64,000 bases of DNA, from positions 4,857,502 to 4,921,501 of the forward strand of contig RPFO01000213.1 in NCBI GenBank assembly GCA_009746045.1, in the 5' to 3' direction. This document shows positions 60,380-64,000 of the stretch, piece by piece. The position numbers and the translations under genes are program-made. Position 1 is the stretch's first letter. Each line of letters opens with the position of its first letter. The notes under the pieces are model-generated. The model did not search any database. It saw only the letters and a program-made list of their open reading frames with translations, and was not told the origin of the DNA. The stretch comes from Mesostigma viride (Eukaryota; Streptophyta; Mesostigmatophyceae; Mesostigmatales; Mesostigmataceae).

Positions 60380-60510
60380 GGTACGCAATCTATCGACTTT
60401 ACTAGGGAGTGCGTAACTAGGGAGTGCGCAAGGGGCCGGTTTCCCCCCGGGTGCGCACTTCTCAGAATCGCACGACCACACCGTGCAACCTGAAGTGCGT
60501 GAATTGGCAC
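60380..60510 (+). repeat. Repeat R3, third copy
   Basis: Same sequence as 57766-57890, including the duplicated ACTAGGGAGTGCG, about 2.6 kb away. Confidence 0.87.
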
Positions 60511-61350
60511 CGTGCGCGTTTCGGAAATGCACGACTTAGCCATGGCGGCTTTGCACCCGTGCTTGCAATTTACTGTACGTTTGCGGACGAATTTCCCGGC
60601 CAAACTCAGGAAATAGAGCTTATACGTCCCAAATATGATTCGGATCAATTTTTTGCTCGCGGGGATGCGATTTACCACGTGCCGTCAGTGTTCTTGCTGG
60701 GAAAAACTGCGATCAGGCAGGTTCGACGGAATTGATTACTACAAGTGCTTTACGGCGCAACCCGGCGGGTGTCTAGGTTTATTTAATTACTTGTTATCAT
60801 GCATCGTCGTTGAATATAGGCAGCGGCAGTAAAGATTTGACGATTTTGACCACTCTGTCACATCACAGCTTGTGTGCCGCAAAGTGCCGCTTTTGCGGGC
60901 ACTGCCTGGGCCAAGGTAACGTTAGCCATGCAAGGTATGGCTGGTTTATCGTTCCCCCATGGTTTCCTGACGTTTGTAAATGAATTTAATCTTGTGAGGC
61001 GTTGTCACTTTTCAGCCTTGATGATCTTTCTCGACCGTTGCCTGGCCCTCTCTAAAGCCCTCTTTTTTTACCATGCAAATGCCACACCATGGTGTGGTAG
61101 TGCATGTTTCTAACGCTAAATGCGTTGAATAACATTCATAGATGTTATTTATTCTTTTGCTACGTTCATATTGCGTGATTGTTTGGCCATGGGCTGCTTC
61201 AAGGGTGCTTTCAAGCTTATACGGGTGATAGAAAATCTTGGTGACAAACCATGGGCATAATGTGCCAGTCAGTATGCTGGCCATGTCATGTCAAAATAAA
61301 CAGTTAAGCCAGGAGGAGGAGGATTATAAGATGCTGAGCTGGGCTTACAA
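60511..61350. other. No recognised feature
   Basis: Short frames without known motifs. Confidence 0.45.
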
Positions 61351-61353
61351 CTG

Positions 61354-61369
61354 TTTAGGGTTTAGGGTT
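61354..61369 (+). repeat. Short TTTAGGG (plant-type telomeric) tract
   Basis: Two perfect TTTAGGG units plus TT, at the left edge of the minisatellite. Possibly chance. Confidence 0.5.
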
Positions 61370-61555
61370 GTGATGGTTGGATGGTTGGGGGCTGCAGCTA
61401 GCGTGCGTGGATAAATAGTGGTTGGATGGTGAGGATTTGCTGCCATGTGTGCATGGATGGTGGTGGGATGGGGGGTTGCAGCCATGCATGCGTGGATGGT
61501 GGTGGGATGGTGGGGGGGTGCAGCCATGCGTGCATGGATGGTGGTTGCAACTGCC
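61370..61555 (+). repeat. Minisatellite, left arm
   Basis: Units of about 50 bp with GTGGATGGTGGTGGGATGG and TTGCAGCCATGC. Inverted relative to the array at 62335-62925. Confidence 0.88.
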
Positions 61556-61629
61556 CATTGTTCATGATCCAGGAAATTTACGGCTAGACTATGCGAAGTT
61601 GAATTGAATTATTTAAATTGAATAGAATT

Positions 61630-62240
61630 GAATTGAACTGAACTGACTTGAATTGAATTGAATTGAATTGAATTGAATTGAATTGAATTGAATTGAATTG
61701 AATTGAATTGAATTGAATTGAATTGAATTGAATTGAATTGAATTGAATTGAATTGAATTGAATTGAATTGAATTGAATTGAATTGAATTGAATTGAATTG
61801 AATTGAATTGAATTGAATCGAATCGAATTGAATTGAATTGAATTGAATTGAATTGAATTGAATTGAATTGAATTGAATTGAATTGAATTGAATTGAATTG
61901 AATTGAATTGAATTGAATTGAATTGAATTGAATTGAATTGAATTGAATTGAATTGAATTGAATTGAATTGAATTGAATTGAATTGAATTGAATTGAATTG
62001 AATTGAATTGAATTGAATTGAATTGAATTGAATTGAATTGAATTGAATTGAATTGAATTGAATTGAATTGAATTGAATTGAATTGAATTGAATTGAATTG
62101 AATTGAATTGAATTGAATTGAATTGAATTGAATTGATTGAATTGAATTGTCAATTGAATTGTCAATTGAGTTGTCAATTGAATTGTCAATTGAGTTGTCA
62201 ATTGAATTGTCAATTGAATTGTCAATTGTCAATTGTCAAT
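61630..62240 (+). repeat. (AATTG)n array, about 100 units
   Basis: Nearly perfect pentanucleotide repeat from about 61640 to 62133, with one AATCG patch near 61815, decaying into GTCAATTGAATT on the right. Long minus-strand frames (Gln-Phe-Asn-Ser-Ile) are artefacts. Confidence 0.98.
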
Positions 62241-62334
62241 TGAACTAAATTTCGTCTCATTTAATCAGTAAGCTTACTTTAATCCATTAATTATAATCCA
62301 TGACTTAGAAGTATCAAGAAGTCCCTACATCCCC

Positions 62335-62925
62335 ACCATCAAGGACTCCCTACACCCCCATCATCCAACTACCATCCACGCACGCATGGCTGCAACCCCC
62401 CACTATCAAACCATCATCCACGCACACATGGCTGCAGCCCACCACCATCAAACAACCATTAATGCATGCATGGCAGCATCCCCCCACCATCCAACCACCA
62501 TCCACGCATGCATGGCTGCACCCCCCACCATCCAACCACCATCCACGCACACATGGCTGCAACCCCCCATCTTCCAACCACCATCCACGCACACATGGCT
62601 GCAACCCCCCACCATCAAACCACCATCGGCACGCATGCATGGCAGCAAAACCTCACCATCCAACCACCATCCACGCATGCATGGCTGAACCCCCCACAAT
62701 CCAACCACCATCCACGCACAACACATGGCTGCAACCCCCCACCATCCAACCATCATCCACGCACACATGGCTGCAGCCCACCACCATCAAACAACCATTA
62801 GTGCATGCATGGCAGCAATCCCTCGCCATCCAACCACCATCCACACACGCATTGCTGCAGCCCCCCACCATTCAAGCACCATCCACGCACATACGCCATC
62901 ACCTCCTACAGTAATGTCCAACCAC
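62335..62925 (+). repeat. Minisatellite, right arm (inverted)
   Basis: About eleven units containing CCACCATCCACGCA, CATGGCTGCA and CCCCCCACCATCCAACCA; reverse complement of the left array. Confidence 0.93.
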
Positions 62926-64000
62926 CATCCACAAAGCACGGGGCTTATGGATTACAAGGCATTCAGCACGCCTGAATGCATGTAAGGCATGGACCACAAA
63001 ATTTGCAGATGGCATGCTGAGAAAAGTAAAATCTGATTAAAATGTAGCAATGCCGTTAATAACAGCAATAACGCCTAGAAACTGACCAGTCTTTTGCACG
63101 CTTCTTGGAACAAGGACGCCGCCACCAGGCAGGTCAGGTCGGTTTCCTGACTACGCAATATAGACTCTCTAATACAAACTTTAAAAAATAAATGAAGCAC
63201 GTGCAGCAAAATCAATGTCTTCCTGGCCAGTTCTCGACAATCTTACAAGCACGCCACCGGAAACGTTAGTCAAAATAGCAAAAGCTGCGGGAAATTTGGC
63301 GAGGAAACAAAACGGCGAACAAAACGGTAAGAACATCCCGGAGATGACGCTAAAACCAAGCCATAACGGACTGTTCAAGCGCAAACAGATTGGTAGATGA
63401 GGTGCAGAAAAAGAGCCTTCCGCAGCAGGCCTGATTACCTGCCTGGCACGCGAGGAAAGCGAGTTAACCATGGCAGGCTGGAATGCGCTTCGCGCAGGCC
63501 TGCTTACTTTACCTCCGAAGGAAACCGGAAATGGCCACAAATCAAAGCTAATTCGCTTGATTCCTATTTCCTCACTTTAAACCCCTCCCTTCTGCGTCGT
63601 TCAATACCAGGAATCTTGGCTATCACTCTGGCAAGAAGCCAATCTAATATATTCATCGCGGCCAGATTTGCGAATCAGACCCCCTCGCAACCGTGGGTTA
63701 AAGAAGGGCAGCGGTCTTTCATACCTAATGCATATTTCGTCAACAAAACATCTTTTGGAGTATCTTTCATACAGCATCGATCTCCATAACTTTTTTGCAT
63801 TTCGGCCGACAAATTAGGCAAGTTTTCATGGAACGCGCACCGCCATGGCCACCTTCGCACGTATACACTACACAGCCAGGCCCCTTTTACGTTCTGTACT
63901 TCTGTAGGTACATTACGTGTTGGGCCGGTGGTCAGCTCGTAACAAGTCAGTCAGTCTGTCTCGTGCGGAACTTCAAGTACGAAATTCGCCACCACTTTGG
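62926..64000. other. No recognised feature
   Basis: Several frames of 60-130 codons but no family motifs, and no repeat shared with the rest of the window. Confidence 0.45.

Noticed and set aside
61584-62232. Minus-strand frames of over 200 codons of Gln-Phe-Asn-Ser-Ile
   Set aside because: Translation of the AATTG pentamer; a repeat artefact.

Overview
The window looks like nuclear DNA of a green alga or another member of the green-plant lineage. Spliced GT-AG genes for cytosolic ribosomal protein S6, a plant-type neutral/alkaline invertase (GH100), the plastid glycolate/glycerate translocator PLGG1 and mitochondrial COX6B lie in repeat-dense DNA. A short TTTAGGG-type (plant-like telomere) tract fits this. 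No rRNA, tRNA or CRISPR array was recognised, and the species cannot be named from the sequence alone.

Layout. 45-4267: RPS6 (+), lacking only its first exon. 4687-25650: about 21 kb of nested transposons, mostly LINE-like non-LTR elements, with one internally deleted copia-like LTR element (15813-22084) and two small TIR DNA elements. 26484-29821: neutral invertase (-). 30735-35359: PLGG1 (+), divergent from the invertase. 35960-41530: dispersed repeats, a PHD-finger ORF and an unknown ORF. 41531-45522: COX6B (+), with large repeat-filled introns. 45988-47590: ORF2-type LINE fragments. 48514-53038: a decayed transposase-like gene (-) split by a LINE. 53185-53760: a tandem array of about 226 bp units. 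54000-64000: mostly unassigned DNA with palindromes, satellites and one LINE ORF2 tail, ending in an inverted minisatellite that brackets a roughly 0.5 kb AATTG array.

The most interesting system is the non-LTR family. At least six copies carry only ORF1 (coiled coil plus RNA-binding region) directly followed by a 3' UTR. Two of them are bounded by perfect target-site duplications and appear full length. ORF1-only copies and separate ORF2-type fragments all end in the same small stem-loop: a CAAC tetraloop, CTCC/GGAG inner arm, one bulged 5' base, and outer arms that differ with compensatory changes. Family-specific microsatellite tails follow (TTAA, AATTC or AATTT). Two insertions of 53 and 55 bp consist of little more than this stem-loop and its tail between perfect 11-12 bp duplications. 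Together this suggests trans-mobilised, HAL1-like ORF1-only elements whose 3' stem-loop is the reverse-transcriptase recognition module. That interpretation is inference; the sequences, junctions and duplications are read directly.
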